The notes beneath the pieces are model-generated. The model did no database searches and had not been told where the DNA came from. It was given only the letters and a program-made list of their open reading frames with translations. The translations under genes were made by a program, and so were the position numbers. A stretch of DNA of 64,000 nucleotides from an uncultured Clostridia bacterium (GTDB taxonomy: Bacteria; Bacillota; Clostridia; RUG12999), in contig CAKVOK010000004.1 of the NCBI GenBank assembly GCA_934792465.1, positions 1-64,000 on the forward strand, given 5' to 3'. This document shows positions 55,781 through 63,863 of the stretch, piece by piece (the first letter of the stretch is position 1; every line of letters begins with the position of its first letter).

Positions 55781-55804
55781 GCTTTATGCGGTCTGTGCAT
55801 TTTT
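55781..55804. repeat. 24-bp dispersed intergenic repeat, inverted copy 2
   Basis: Reverse complement of 1720-1743 with one mismatch, 12 bp after a GCAAAAT-type hairpin. Confidence 0.65.
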
Positions 55805-55826
55805 TTGCAGCACCGCTTTTCAATAA

Positions 55827-55933
55827 GGGGCTTTAGCCCCGTCATTCAACGTTTTCAGCGGGAGATTGTATCCCACCGCTGAAAAAAATTAAGCGGAACC
55901 CGCCGCCTACAGAGGCGGAGGACATCTTAATTT
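55827..55933 (-). terminator. Cluster of three hairpins after the deoR-type gene
   Basis: On the minus strand, starting 3 bases after the regulator stop: AAATTAAG/CTTAATTT (55926-55933 with 55886-55893) enclosing CCGCC/GGCGG and followed by a T run (terminator); then TTTTCAGCGG/CCGCTGAAAA (55852-55885); then GGGGCT/AGCCCC (55827-55840). The first is a terminator for the microcompartment operon. The other two are unexplained. Confidence 0.65.
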
Positions 55934-55935
55934 AG

Positions 55936-56691
55936 TTATATTTCGTGTATTTCAATATTATACTCATTAAATTTTTCACGAAGCTCTTCCGAAAAATTCT
56001 TTTCGGCTATAACGTGGTTTATTTCCTCGAATTTTGCAAGCTTTGCAAGACCTATTCTACCGACCTTTGAACGGTCGAACATATAAAATTTCGATTTTGC
56101 ATTCGCCACCATGCACTGCTTTATAGCACATTCCTGTTCGTTGCTTTCCAAAATCCCGGCGTTTATGCTGATTCCCCTGCTGCTGAAAAACATTTTATTT
56201 ACATAATAGTTTTCCTTGATGCAGTTCACAGCCTGGCTGCCGACCAAAGACTGGTTTCGGCTTACCAAACCGCCTATGGATATAACCTTTATATCCGGAA
56301 CATCGGCAAGCTCATTTAAGATTCTCAGCGAATTTGTAACGACGGTAACCTTTTTCATTTTTTTCAGTTCTCTCGCTATGAAAAAAGTTGTCGTGGAAGC
56401 GTCTAAAAAAACCGTATCGCCCGGCAATATAAATCTAATCGCCGCACGTGCAAGCTTTTCCTTTATCGCCGTATTCGTCTGTTTACGTTTTTCGAGCGGC
56501 ATTTCCTGATTGTCCACGGGGATTGCTCCGCCGTGTGTTCTCATCAATGCGTCCTCTTTTTCAAGCTTTTCCAAATCACGGCGAATAGTTTCCTCCGTGA
56601 CGGAAAGTGCCTTGCTCAGCCTGTTTACCGAAACCGAACCTTCTTCTCTAAGAACCTCTAATATATGTTTTTGCCGTTCAAGCGCAAACAT
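55936..56691 (-). CDS. DeoR-family transcriptional regulator
   Basis: A 251-residue DeoR/GlpR-type regulator. An N-terminal winged helix (about 1-60) contains VNRLSKALSVTEETIRRDLEKLE and ends in RTHGGAI. The C-terminal sugar-phosphate sensor domain has FLDASTTTFFIARELKK and a GG-containing loop. ATG at 56691 follows GGAGGTGAACTG. It is the last gene of the microcompartment operon, 32 bp after pduL, so it probably controls this operon in response to a phosphorylated sugar or aldehyde-pathway intermediate. Confidence 0.88.
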   Translation of the reverse strand: MFALERQKHILEVLREEGSVSVNRLSKALSVTEETIRRDLEKLEKEDALMRTHGGAIPVDNQEMPLEKRKQTNTAIKEKLARAAIRFILPGDTVFLDASTTTFFIARELKKMKKVTVVTNSLRILNELADVPDIKVISIGGLVSRNQSLVGSQAVNCIKENYYVNKMFFSSRGISINAGILESNEQECAIKQCMVANAKSKFYMFDRSKVGRIGLAKLAKFEEINHVIAEKNFSEELREKFNEYNIEIHEI

Positions 56692-56723
56692 CAGTTCACC
56701 TCCGTGAAAAAACAACCGTTACG

Positions 56724-57356
56724 TTATTTTTTCCGTACAATTTTTACTCTGTCGCCGTTTCTGAGTCCCGCAGCATTTGCATCGTCTATATCTATATGCA
56801 TTTCAGTGTTGAAATCATCACGTACACGTATCTGCACGTCATAGAATTTCGTAGGTTTAGTACCTTCTGCGAGCACGTCTACGTAATCGCCGTCCGAAAG
56901 ACCCTCTTTCGCCGCATATTCCGGCGTGAGATGGATATGGCGGTTCGCTATGATTACGCCCTCTTTGAGGTAGATTGTACCCTTAGGACCTACCACAGCG
57001 ATACGCTCCGAGCCTTTGACATCGCCCGACGGACGTACCGGCGGACTTATTTTCAGTATAAAAGTATCCGTTCTGGAAACCTCTACCTGTGTATTTTTTC
57101 TGACAGGTCCCAAAACACGCACTTTCTCTATTGCTCTGAGCGACGGACCTACCAGCGTTACGGTTTCCTCCGCAGCGTATTCTCTGCCCATGAGAGATTT
57201 TTTCTTTGTAAGCTCATATCCTTTTCCGAAGAGCTTTTCCAAATCTTCCTGCGACAAATGAATATGCCTTTGAGATACGCCTATCCTTATTCCGTCCGCT
57301 TTGTATTCGGCAATTGCCTTGGCAACGGCTTTTTCTATTTCCTTTGCGTCAAGCAT
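56724..57356 (-). CDS. pduL: Phosphate propanoyltransferase PduL
   Basis: A 210-residue microcompartment phosphotransacylase that converts acyl-CoA and phosphate to acyl-phosphate and CoA, recycling CoA inside the shell. The two zinc-binding repeats are visible: GVSQRHIHLSQEDL (about 26-39) and IANRHIHLTPEYA (about 135-147). An N-terminal helix (AKEIEKAVAKAIAEYK) is a likely encapsulation peptide. The family usually spans 200-230 aa. It is separated from the upstream shell gene by a structured 100-bp spacer. Confidence 0.93.
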   Translation of the reverse strand: MLDAKEIEKAVAKAIAEYKADGIRIGVSQRHIHLSQEDLEKLFGKGYELTKKKSLMGREYAAEETVTLVGPSLRAIEKVRVLGPVRKNTQVEVSRTDTFILKISPPVRPSGDVKGSERIAVVGPKGTIYLKEGVIIANRHIHLTPEYAAKEGLSDGDYVDVLAEGTKPTKFYDVQIRVRDDFNTEMHIDIDDANAAGLRNGDRVKIVRKK

Positions 57357-57383
57357 TGTTTACTCTCCTTTTTATCAGGCATT

Positions 57384-57451
57384 ATTGTAAAATATTATTT
57401 AATGTATAACTAATTCGGGCGGATAATATCCGCACATATGAATTTTACAAT
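57384..57451 (-). promoter_or_regulatory. Intercistronic RNA structure between shell gene and pduL
   Basis: ATTGTAAAAT (57384-57393) and ATTTTACAAT (57442-57451) form a perfect 10-bp outer stem. Inside, GCGGATA (57419-57425) and TATCCGC (57427-57433) form a second hairpin. No T run follows on the minus strand. An mRNA-stabilising or partial-termination element that lets shell mRNA exceed pduL mRNA is inference. Confidence 0.4.
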
Positions 57452-57457
57452 CACCTA

Positions 57458-57742
57458 TTATTTAAGTGTAGGAAGAATTTTTTCAACATCGCCGTGAGGA
57501 CGGGGTATTACGTGTACTGCGATTATTTCGCCGAGCTTTTCGGCAGCTGCCTGACCGGCTTCGGTTGCAGATTTAACGGCGCCTACATCGCCTCTTATCA
57601 TTACGGATACGAGTCCCGAACCTATTTTCTCCGTTCCTATCAATACTACGTTAGCTGCTTTTACCATTGCGTCCGCTGCTTCGATTGCCGCAACAAGACC
57701 TCTTGTTTCTATCATTCCGAGTGCTTCCTGTGCCATTTTCAT
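57458..57742 (-). CDS. BMC-H shell protein (PduA/EutM-like), copy 1
   Basis: A 92-94-residue single BMC-domain protein that forms hexagonal shell tiles. The sequence [41 protein letters not shown] and [14 protein letters not shown] is the PduA/EutM type. Start may be ATG at 57742 or at 57736 (MAQEALG), which matches the other two copies. It differs from the copy at 62012-62290 at only three residues in the shared region. Confidence 0.95.
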   Translation of the reverse strand: MKMAQEALGMIETRGLVAAIEAADAMVKAANVVLIGTEKIGSGLVSVMIRGDVGAVKSATEAGQAAAEKLGEIIAVHVIPRPHGDVEKILPTLK

Positions 57743-57758
57743 TCAATCCTTTCATTAA

Positions 57759-58400
57759 TTATTTTATGTCAAAATCAAAGAACTTTGCGACCTCGCCGTG
57801 GAGATTCGGTATTGCTTCGCAGCCGTATACCGTACCCAATACCGAAGCCTTTTCTTTGCCTGTTTCCAGTGCGGATTTAACCGCCGATATATTCCCCGTT
57901 ACAACGAGTGTAACGAGCCTACCGCCGAGCCTTTTCTCCGTATGTACAAGACGTACATCTGCCGCTTTGAGCATGGAATCAAGTCCCTCAATCGCAGCGA
58001 CAAGACCCTGCACTTCCAGCAAGCCTATGGATTTTGGCGGCTGTTCCTCATATTCCGCACCGAGGAACGATTTCGGCAGTTTTTTATTATATTTATCCTT
58101 GTTGATGTCGAGCCTGTATGCCATTTTATCAACATCTTCGCCGGGATTTGCTATTATATGAGATACAATGTATTTATTCAGCGATTTTGCGTAGTTTACG
58201 CCGGCTTCAACGGCAGCACGCACAGCCGATACATTGCCCTCAATCTTCACAATCATTATAAGCGGAGCCGGAGCAGACGGTGCAAACGGTCTGTTCCTGT
58301 CAAAGGCTATTACTTTTACATCAGCCGCTTTTGCACAGATGTCTGCCGCGCATACCGCTGTTGTAAAGCTGTAAACCTCTATCATGCCAAGTGCTTTCAT
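57759..58400 (-). CDS. BMC-T tandem-domain shell protein
   Basis: A 213-residue protein with two BMC domains: MKALGMIEVYSFTTAVCAADICAKAADVK (domain 1, about 1-95) and SIGLLEVQGLVAAIEGLDSMLKAADVRLV (domain 2, about 124-213), joined by a Lys/Pro-rich linker. Such proteins form pseudohexameric trimers, some with gated pores for cofactors. No cysteine for a cluster is found at the pore loop. It lies between the aldehyde dehydrogenase and BMC-H copy 1. Confidence 0.88.
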   Translation of the reverse strand: MKALGMIEVYSFTTAVCAADICAKAADVKVIAFDRNRPFAPSAPAPLIMIVKIEGNVSAVRAAVEAGVNYAKSLNKYIVSHIIANPGEDVDKMAYRLDINKDKYNKKLPKSFLGAEYEEQPPKSIGLLEVQGLVAAIEGLDSMLKAADVRLVHTEKRLGGRLVTLVVTGNISAVKSALETGKEKASVLGTVYGCEAIPNLHGEVAKFFDFDIK

Positions 58401-58415
58401 ACCTTTAACTCCTCT

Positions 58416-59801
58416 TTAAATAATGTGCATTGCGTCTACCATAACGCAGCGGCGCTGACGTGTGAACGAATGTGCCGCCGTCAAGCCCTCGCCGGTAGGT
58501 CCTGCGATTGTGAATGTCGTATAGCCCTCGCCGCCTGCGCCTATTCCGGCATAAGACGGAGCGTTCTTAACAAAAATCGTAGTTTCCACCGCTTTGGCGA
58601 ATTTCGTTATATTATCTATATTCTTTGAATGAATATGTGCCGAATGTCTGTTGCCGTGTTCTGCCGCAACAGCTTTTTCAACCGCTTCGTCAATATCCTT
58701 GACTCTTACGATTGCAAGCACCGGCATCATCATTTCCGTCTGAACAAACGGATGCTCGTTTGCCGTTTCGCAAATTATAAGTCTGGGGTCTGCTTCGATG
58801 CCTATTGCCTTAAGGAAAAGACGTGCGTCTTTGCCTACCCAGTCTTTGTTTATCGACCATTTCCCGTTGTTTTCTTTCAGAATTATATTTTTGAGCTTTT
58901 CTGCCTGTTCCGCATTTATGTAATATGCGCCGTTTTCTTTCATACCGGCTATCAGCTCGTCCGCTTTGTTTTCAAAAACAAAACATTCTTTTTCGGCTAT
59001 GCACGGAAGATTGTTATCAAAGCTTGCGCCGAGAACAATATCTCTCGCCGCTTTTTTGACATCTGCCGTATCATCAACGATTACCGGCGGATTTCCTGCG
59101 CCTGCGCCTATAGCCTTTTTGCCCGACGACAGCAAAGCTTTAACAACTCCGGGGCCGCCCGTAGCAACAAGCATACGAACTATAGGAGAAGCCATCATTT
59201 CGTCCGATGACGCTTTTGTCGGATTTTCAACCGTTACGACCAGATTTTCCGGACCGCCGGCTTCGAGAATCGCACGGTTTACCAAATCAACGGCGTAGTT
59301 AGCCGTTTTCTTTGCGTGCGGATGTGGATTGAACACAACTGCGTTTCCTCCGGCAATCATACCGATTGAATTGCAGATTACGGTTTCGCTCGGGTTCGTC
59401 GAAGGCGTTATGCTTCCGATAACTCCGAAAGGAGCCATCTCGATAAGCGTAAGACCTGCGTCACCGGTGAACACGTTTGCTTTCAAATCCTCCGTTCCCG
59501 GTGTTTTGTTTGCTACCAGCTGATGTTTTATAACCTTATCTTCAACACGTCCCATGCCTGTTTCCTCAACGCCGAGGCGAGCGAGGTTTTCGGCTTCGTC
59601 AAGTGTGAATTCACGTATTTTTGAAATCATTTTTTCACGCTGCTCTATAGTATAGCTGCGGAATGTTTTATAAGCTGCGTTCACAGCCGCAAGTGCGTCC
59701 GACATATTGTCAAAAACGCCGAGCTGTTTTTTCGGAGCTGACTGCATACTCTTCACAACCTGCTCCACGATTTTGCTTATTCTTTCTTCATCTATTGCCA
59801 A
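58416..59801 (-). CDS. CoA-acylating aldehyde dehydrogenase (PduP/EutE-like)
   Basis: A 461-residue enzyme that oxidises an aldehyde to acyl-CoA with NAD inside the compartment. The catalytic Cys267 lies in DNNLPCIAEK; TPSTNPSET and GAGNPPVIVDDTADV are typical of PduP/EutE. An N-terminal amphipathic helix (ERISKIVEQVVKSM) plus a linker is the encapsulation peptide. The start is taken as TTG at 59801 with AAAGGGG upstream; in-frame GTG codons at 59810 and 59819 are alternatives. Aldehyde identity (propion-, acet- or other) is unknown. Confidence 0.93.
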   Translation of the reverse strand: MAIDEERISKIVEQVVKSMQSAPKKQLGVFDNMSDALAAVNAAYKTFRSYTIEQREKMISKIREFTLDEAENLARLGVEETGMGRVEDKVIKHQLVANKTPGTEDLKANVFTGDAGLTLIEMAPFGVIGSITPSTNPSETVICNSIGMIAGGNAVVFNPHPHAKKTANYAVDLVNRAILEAGGPENLVVTVENPTKASSDEMMASPIVRMLVATGGPGVVKALLSSGKKAIGAGAGNPPVIVDDTADVKKAARDIVLGASFDNNLPCIAEKECFVFENKADELIAGMKENGAYYINAEQAEKLKNIILKENNGKWSINKDWVGKDARLFLKAIGIEADPRLIICETANEHPFVQTEMMMPVLAIVRVKDIDEAVEKAVAAEHGNRHSAHIHSKNIDNITKFAKAVETTIFVKNAPSYAGIGAGGEGYTTFTIAGPTGEGLTAAHSFTRQRRCVMVDAMHII

Positions 59802-59822
59802 GTTTAGCACCCCTTTCACGGG

Positions 59823-60371
59823 TTATATAATACTTTTTATGAGTTTTCTGTCCGGACGGGGTATAACTGCGCTGTCAAGCAGCATTCCTTTATCTCCCGT
59901 GCCGATTTTTGCTTTATCTATTGCCGCCTGAACCGCCGCAACCTCGCCCGTTATCATAACGTATGATTTTCCGCACATACCGTGTGCAAGACGAAGCTCA
60001 ATCAAATCAACTATCGAAGTTTTTGCGCATACATCTGCGGCAACTATGGCCGAAGCCGCCGAAAACGTTTCGATAACGCCGAGTGCGTTCACGTCCTCGA
60101 CAACACTTGTGCCGTACATTGCAGGATAAATAGATTCGTGCGGATTACCGAGTACAAAGCTGTCTATAAGCTTTTTCGGGAATTTTACCTTGGAGGCTTC
60201 GACCGCTGCGTTTACCGCACTCAAATCTCCGCTTATGATAACTATGTATTTACCCGGACAAACGACCTTTGCTTCAAGTATCTCGACTTCAGACGTTTTA
60301 ACCATTATATCAGCCGCCTGCACGCCGATTGATACGGTTACATATTCAACCATTCCTATTGCGTTTGCCAT
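59823..60371 (-). CDS. pduT: BMC-T shell protein with iron-sulfur site (PduT-like)
   Basis: A 182-residue tandem BMC protein. Domain 1 (MANAIGMVEYVTVSIGVQAADIM) carries Cys38 in the sequence VVCPGK. In PduT the equivalent Cys38 of each subunit holds a [4Fe-4S] cluster in the central pore, allowing electrons to cross the shell. Domain 2 begins ALGVIETFSAASAIVAADVC. It is directly followed upstream by the PduS-like gene with 6 bp spacing, its expected redox partner. Confidence 0.88.
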   Translation of the reverse strand: MANAIGMVEYVTVSIGVQAADIMVKTSEVEILEAKVVCPGKYIVIISGDLSAVNAAVEASKVKFPKKLIDSFVLGNPHESIYPAMYGTSVVEDVNALGVIETFSAASAIVAADVCAKTSIVDLIELRLAHGMCGKSYVMITGEVAAVQAAIDKAKIGTGDKGMLLDSAVIPRPDRKLIKSII

Positions 60372-60377
60372 TTTCTA

Positions 60378-61721
60378 TCATTCCTTTCCGGCATCGGCCG
60401 CTATTATAATAAATTTATCGGTTATTTCTTCAACCGTTCCGTTTTTCGGTGCATGGATATTCACACCGAGAGCAGAATCATCGGTTTTTGCAATAACCTG
60501 CGACGCCGCAACCTTATCGCCCGATTTGACAACGGGCTTTGCCGGTGCGCCGATATGCTGCGAAAGCATAATCTTGATGCGCTTTTCGTTCGGCATTTCC
60601 TCCGTTATCGGAGCGTTAATATCGTATTTTACAAGGTCGAGCCTTTCTTTGAGCCTGTGCATGGGCAAAAGACGGTATTCTCTGTCTTCTCTTACGTCGT
60701 CAAACTCCGTAAGAGGCATTGGCTTTATACCGTTTTTGCGCAGTCCCGCCTTGTATTCGGCGATAAGCGAACGGGGATTAAGTCCCTGCGGACAGGCGTA
60801 CATTTCGCATATTCCGCAGCTTGAACAATACATTGTGTTAATCATATCCTGCGGATTTGTTATAACATTTCTCGAAAGCGCACGCATGAATTTATGCGGT
60901 GCTATCGGCTGACCCAAAAGGTTTCTCGAACAAAGCTCCGTACAGGCACGGCACTGGCAGCAAACGCTCATTGCGCGTTTTATTTCCAGCTGTGCATTCG
61001 CCAGACGTTTCAAAACTATTTCGTGATTTTCCGGCATTACGAGTATACCGTTCGTTGTTTTTGTAACAACAGAGTATTCGTCCGCAAGGTTTCCCGTCAT
61101 GGGACCTCCGCTTATTATACGTGTGTTTTCGGCGGTCACGCCGCCGCACATATCTATAAGAGTTTTAAACGTTGTTCCGAGAGGAGCTTTTATGGTTTTC
61201 GGTTCTTTTACCTCACCGGCTACCGTAACATATTTGTGCGTTACCGGCGAATTTGAATTTAAAGCGCAATACATATTGTATACCGTTTCCACGTTATACA
61301 CGATACAGCCTACGGAAATCGGCAGATTTCCCGGCGGCACGACTCTGCCGGTGGTTTCGTAAATCGTAACGACCTCATCGCCTGCCGGATACATTTCCGG
61401 CAAAATGCCTATACGGCCTTTTTTAAATTCTCCGATTACGTTTTTTACAGCCGAAACCGCACCTTTGTAGCTGCCTTTCACGGCAATTACAAATTCGTCG
61501 GCTTCAACGGTATCGGCTATCGCCGCCAGAGTGCTTACTATTTCATAAGCATATTTTTCAAGCATTTGTCTGTGCAGCTTCAAAAGCGGTTCGCATTCGG
61601 CACAGTTAAGTATTACCGTACTTGCGCGCAAATCCAGCTTTGCATAGGAGGGGAAGCCTGCGCCGCCCGCTCCTACGATTCCGTTTTCTCTTAACAATTG
61701 TTTTAATTCATTAATCTGCAT
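60378..61721 (-). CDS. pduS: PduS-like RnfC-family flavoprotein
   Basis: A 447-residue iron-sulfur flavoprotein. The NADH/FMN site GIVGAGGAGFPSYAKL is near residues 14-29, then a SLBB domain (about 165-250) and two [4Fe-4S] motifs, CQCRACTELC (about 258-267) and CSSCGICEMYACP (about 303-315). A C-terminal barrel-sandwich segment (about 390-440) follows. PduS transfers electrons from NADH, in cobalamin systems to B12. Without B12 genes in view, it may regenerate NAD through PduT. It overlaps none but abuts eutN by 3 bp. Confidence 0.9.
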   Translation of the reverse strand: MQINELKQLLRENGIVGAGGAGFPSYAKLDLRASTVILNCAECEPLLKLHRQMLEKYAYEIVSTLAAIADTVEADEFVIAVKGSYKGAVSAVKNVIGEFKKGRIGILPEMYPAGDEVVTIYETTGRVVPPGNLPISVGCIVYNVETVYNMYCALNSNSPVTHKYVTVAGEVKEPKTIKAPLGTTFKTLIDMCGGVTAENTRIISGGPMTGNLADEYSVVTKTTNGILVMPENHEIVLKRLANAQLEIKRAMSVCCQCRACTELCSRNLLGQPIAPHKFMRALSRNVITNPQDMINTMYCSSCGICEMYACPQGLNPRSLIAEYKAGLRKNGIKPMPLTEFDDVREDREYRLLPMHRLKERLDLVKYDINAPITEEMPNEKRIKIMLSQHIGAPAKPVVKSGDKVAASQVIAKTDDSALGVNIHAPKNGTVEEITDKFIIIAADAGKE

Positions 61722-61724
61722 AAA

Positions 61725-61991
61725 TTATATCTCCAAATCTGCGCCATCGTCAACAATTCCGACTATAGCCGCATCAACAGGCGCATCGGGCATACCGCAG
61801 CCGACACGTGCCGCACTGCCTGTCGCAACAAGCACAATTTCGCCTATTCCGGCACCAACGTCGTCTGTGGCAACAATGTTTTTGCCGTCCGACATGGACT
61901 TTGCCGGCTGAACTATAAGAAATTTATTGCCGATTAATTTTTCGTTTTTTCTTGTGGAAACAAGACTTCCCACAACTTTACCGATTATCAT
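61725..61991 (-). CDS. EutN/CcmL-type pentameric vertex protein
   Basis: An 88-residue BMC-P protein that closes the vertices of the shell. It starts MIIGKVVGSLVSTRKNEKL and includes LIVQP and the family GAGIGEIVLVATGSAARV segment. Complete and typical in size. Located between BMC-H copy 2 and the pduS-like gene. Confidence 0.93.
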   Translation of the reverse strand: MIIGKVVGSLVSTRKNEKLIGNKFLIVQPAKSMSDGKNIVATDDVGAGIGEIVLVATGSAARVGCGMPDAPVDAAIVGIVDDGADLEI

Positions 61992-62011
61992 ATTCTCACA
62001 ACCGTTTTAAA

Positions 62012-62359
62012 TTATTTAAGTGTCGGCAGAATTTTTTCAACATCGCCGTGAGGACGGGGAATTACGTGTACTGCGATTATTTCGCCGAGTCTTTGAGCGG
62101 CTGCCTGACCTGCTTCCGTTGCGGATTTAACGGCGCCTACGTCGCCTCTTACCATTACGGATACGAGTCCCGAACCTATTTTCTCTGTTCCTATCAATAC
62201 TACGTTTGCTGCTTTTACCATTGCGTCAGCTGCTTCGATTGCAGCGACAAGACCTCTTGTTTCTATCATTCCGAGTGCTTCCTGTGCCATTTTTATTTCC
62301 TCCTTAATTTTTATTTCTTCTTTTATTATAGGCTTTTTGCCTTTTTTTGCTTCGGCCAT
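62012..62359 (-). CDS. BMC-H shell protein, copy 2, with alternative N-terminal extension
   Basis: Two starts have good ribosome sites. ATG at 62290 (AAGGAGG upstream) gives the normal 92-residue BMC-H. ATG at 62359 (CGGAGGG upstream) adds 23 residues, [10 protein letters not shown] followed by [13 protein letters not shown], a charged Lys/Glu tail. If both are used, the cell makes a plain tile and a tailed tile from one gene. The BMC domain is nearly identical to copy 1 (three differences) and close to copy 3 (seven differences). Confidence 0.9.
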   Translation of the reverse strand: MAEAKKGKKPIIKEEIKIKEEIKMAQEALGMIETRGLVAAIEAADAMVKAANVVLIGTEKIGSGLVSVMVRGDVGAVKSATEAGQAAAQRLGEIIAVHVIPRPHGDVEKILPTLK

Positions 62360-62374
62360 GTTTGTGCCCTCCGA

Positions 62375-62653
62375 TTATTTAAGTGACGGCAGAATTTTTT
62401 CAACGTCGCCGTGAGGACGGGGTATTACGTGTACGGCAATAAGCTCGCCGAGTCTTTGAGCGCTTGCGCTGCCTGCTTCCGTTGCCGCTTTAACTGCGCC
62501 CACGTCGCCCCTTACCATTACGGATACGAGTCCCGAACCTATTTTCTCCGTGCCTATGAGTGTTACTTCTGCTGCTTTTACCATTGCGTCAGCTGCTTCG
62601 ATTGCAGCGACAAGACCTCTTGTTTCTATCATTCCGAGTGCTTCCTGTGCCAT
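62375..62653 (-). CDS. BMC-H shell protein, copy 3
   Basis: A 92-residue PduA/EutM-type hexamer-forming tile. Compared with copy 2, changes cluster in [21 protein letters not shown] and GELIAVHV. The pore loop region [10 protein letters not shown] is unchanged, so the pore should be the same. It lies between the alcohol dehydrogenase and copy 2. Confidence 0.95.
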   Translation of the reverse strand: MAQEALGMIETRGLVAAIEAADAMVKAAEVTLIGTEKIGSGLVSVMVRGDVGAVKAATEAGSASAQRLGELIAVHVIPRPHGDVEKILPSLK

Positions 62654-62669
62654 TTTTATTTCCTCCTAA

Positions 62670-63863
62670 TTATTCATTTATTATTGCTATTTTAAGTCCC
62701 TGCATTGCAAGGTTTGTTTTGTGCGCTTCGTTTATCTGTTCGAGCGGGAATTTATGCGTTATAAGCTTTTCCATGGGTAGTCCTATGGCTTTTGCTCTCT
62801 TTAAGAAATCAAAAGTCGTTGCATAATCTCTGAGCGTGTATACCCAAGAACCGACAAGCGTTATTTCCTTCGAGCAAAGGTCGAAATGCGGATTTATCGT
62901 TGCATCGCCGCCGTTTATGAAAAATCCGAGTTCGCACAATCCGCCGCCGTTTCTTATGAACTTATAAATGTTGCTGTGTGCAACGGGCGAACCCGTACAC
63001 TGGAACGCAAAATCTGCCGGATAGCCGCCGAATGCGTCTTTGACAGCGTCCGCAAGAGCGTCAATTCCTTTGTAGTTTTTGAAGTTTACGGATTTGTCCG
63101 CACCCATTTCTTTCGCAAAGGCAAGACGTTTGTCCTCGCCGTCTATCGCTACGATATTCTCAATTCCCATTGTACGCAGTACAGCAATACATATAAGACC
63201 GATAGGTCCGCAGCCCTGAACCGCAACACGTGAATTGAATCTTAAAATACCTGTTGTTTTTGCTCTTTCCACAGCGTGGATAAGCACTGCGCAAGGCTCT
63301 ATAAGTATACGCATATCAAGGCTCAAATCGCTTACATTGAATATTGTAGAACCTTTTCTTACAACGAGATAATCCGCAAACCAGCCGTTAAGATGTATAT
63401 CATCATCGGGCAAAAGTCCGTAAACGTCTGCGCCGCCTACGTTCTGTTTGTTCAAATCGAACATCGTTATGTCCGGATTGTCCTTGAATATCATGCAGGT
63501 AACAACCTTGTCGCCTATGTTCAGCGGTTTTCCTGCGCTGTCTTTTTTAACATTTTTACCCATTTTAACTATTTCGCCTGTGCCCTCATGACCGAGTACG
63601 AGCGGAATAAGTCCGAACGGATCTCTCTTAAATTCGTGGGCGTCCGTGCCGCATATTCCGCAGCCTTCCACCTTAACCAAAATATCGTCATCACCTATTT
63701 CGGGAATCGGAAACTCTTTTATTTCGTAATTTTCAAGCGCAGTGAGCATTGCCGCTCTGCTTGTCTTAGGTATTTCTCTCGAAGCAGGTGCACTTTTTTC
63801 GCCGCCCATTTCGCTCAATACCTGTTTTACGATTTCTTCTATCTTATCAGAACTTAAGTTCAT
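62670..63863 (-). CDS. Zinc-dependent alcohol dehydrogenase with encapsulation peptide
   Basis: A 397-residue medium-chain dehydrogenase. Residues 1-20 (MNLSSDKIEEIVKQVLSEMG) form an amphipathic helix of the type that targets enzymes to microcompartments, then a linker (about 21-36) to the enzyme domain. The catalytic zinc site has Cys71 in GICGTD and His92/Glu93 in GHEGTGEI; the Rossmann motif GCGPIGL follows. The four-cysteine structural zinc lobe is missing. It probably reduces the aldehyde to alcohol and regenerates NAD. Usual PduQ is an unrelated iron enzyme, so this locus uses a replacement. Confidence 0.88.
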   Translation of the reverse strand: MNLSSDKIEEIVKQVLSEMGGEKSAPASREIPKTSRAAMLTALENYEIKEFPIPEIGDDDILVKVEGCGICGTDAHEFKRDPFGLIPLVLGHEGTGEIVKMGKNVKKDSAGKPLNIGDKVVTCMIFKDNPDITMFDLNKQNVGGADVYGLLPDDDIHLNGWFADYLVVRKGSTIFNVSDLSLDMRILIEPCAVLIHAVERAKTTGILRFNSRVAVQGCGPIGLICIAVLRTMGIENIVAIDGEDKRLAFAKEMGADKSVNFKNYKGIDALADAVKDAFGGYPADFAFQCTGSPVAHSNIYKFIRNGGGLCELGFFINGGDATINPHFDLCSKEITLVGSWVYTLRDYATTFDFLKRAKAIGLPMEKLITHKFPLEQINEAHKTNLAMQGLKIAIINE

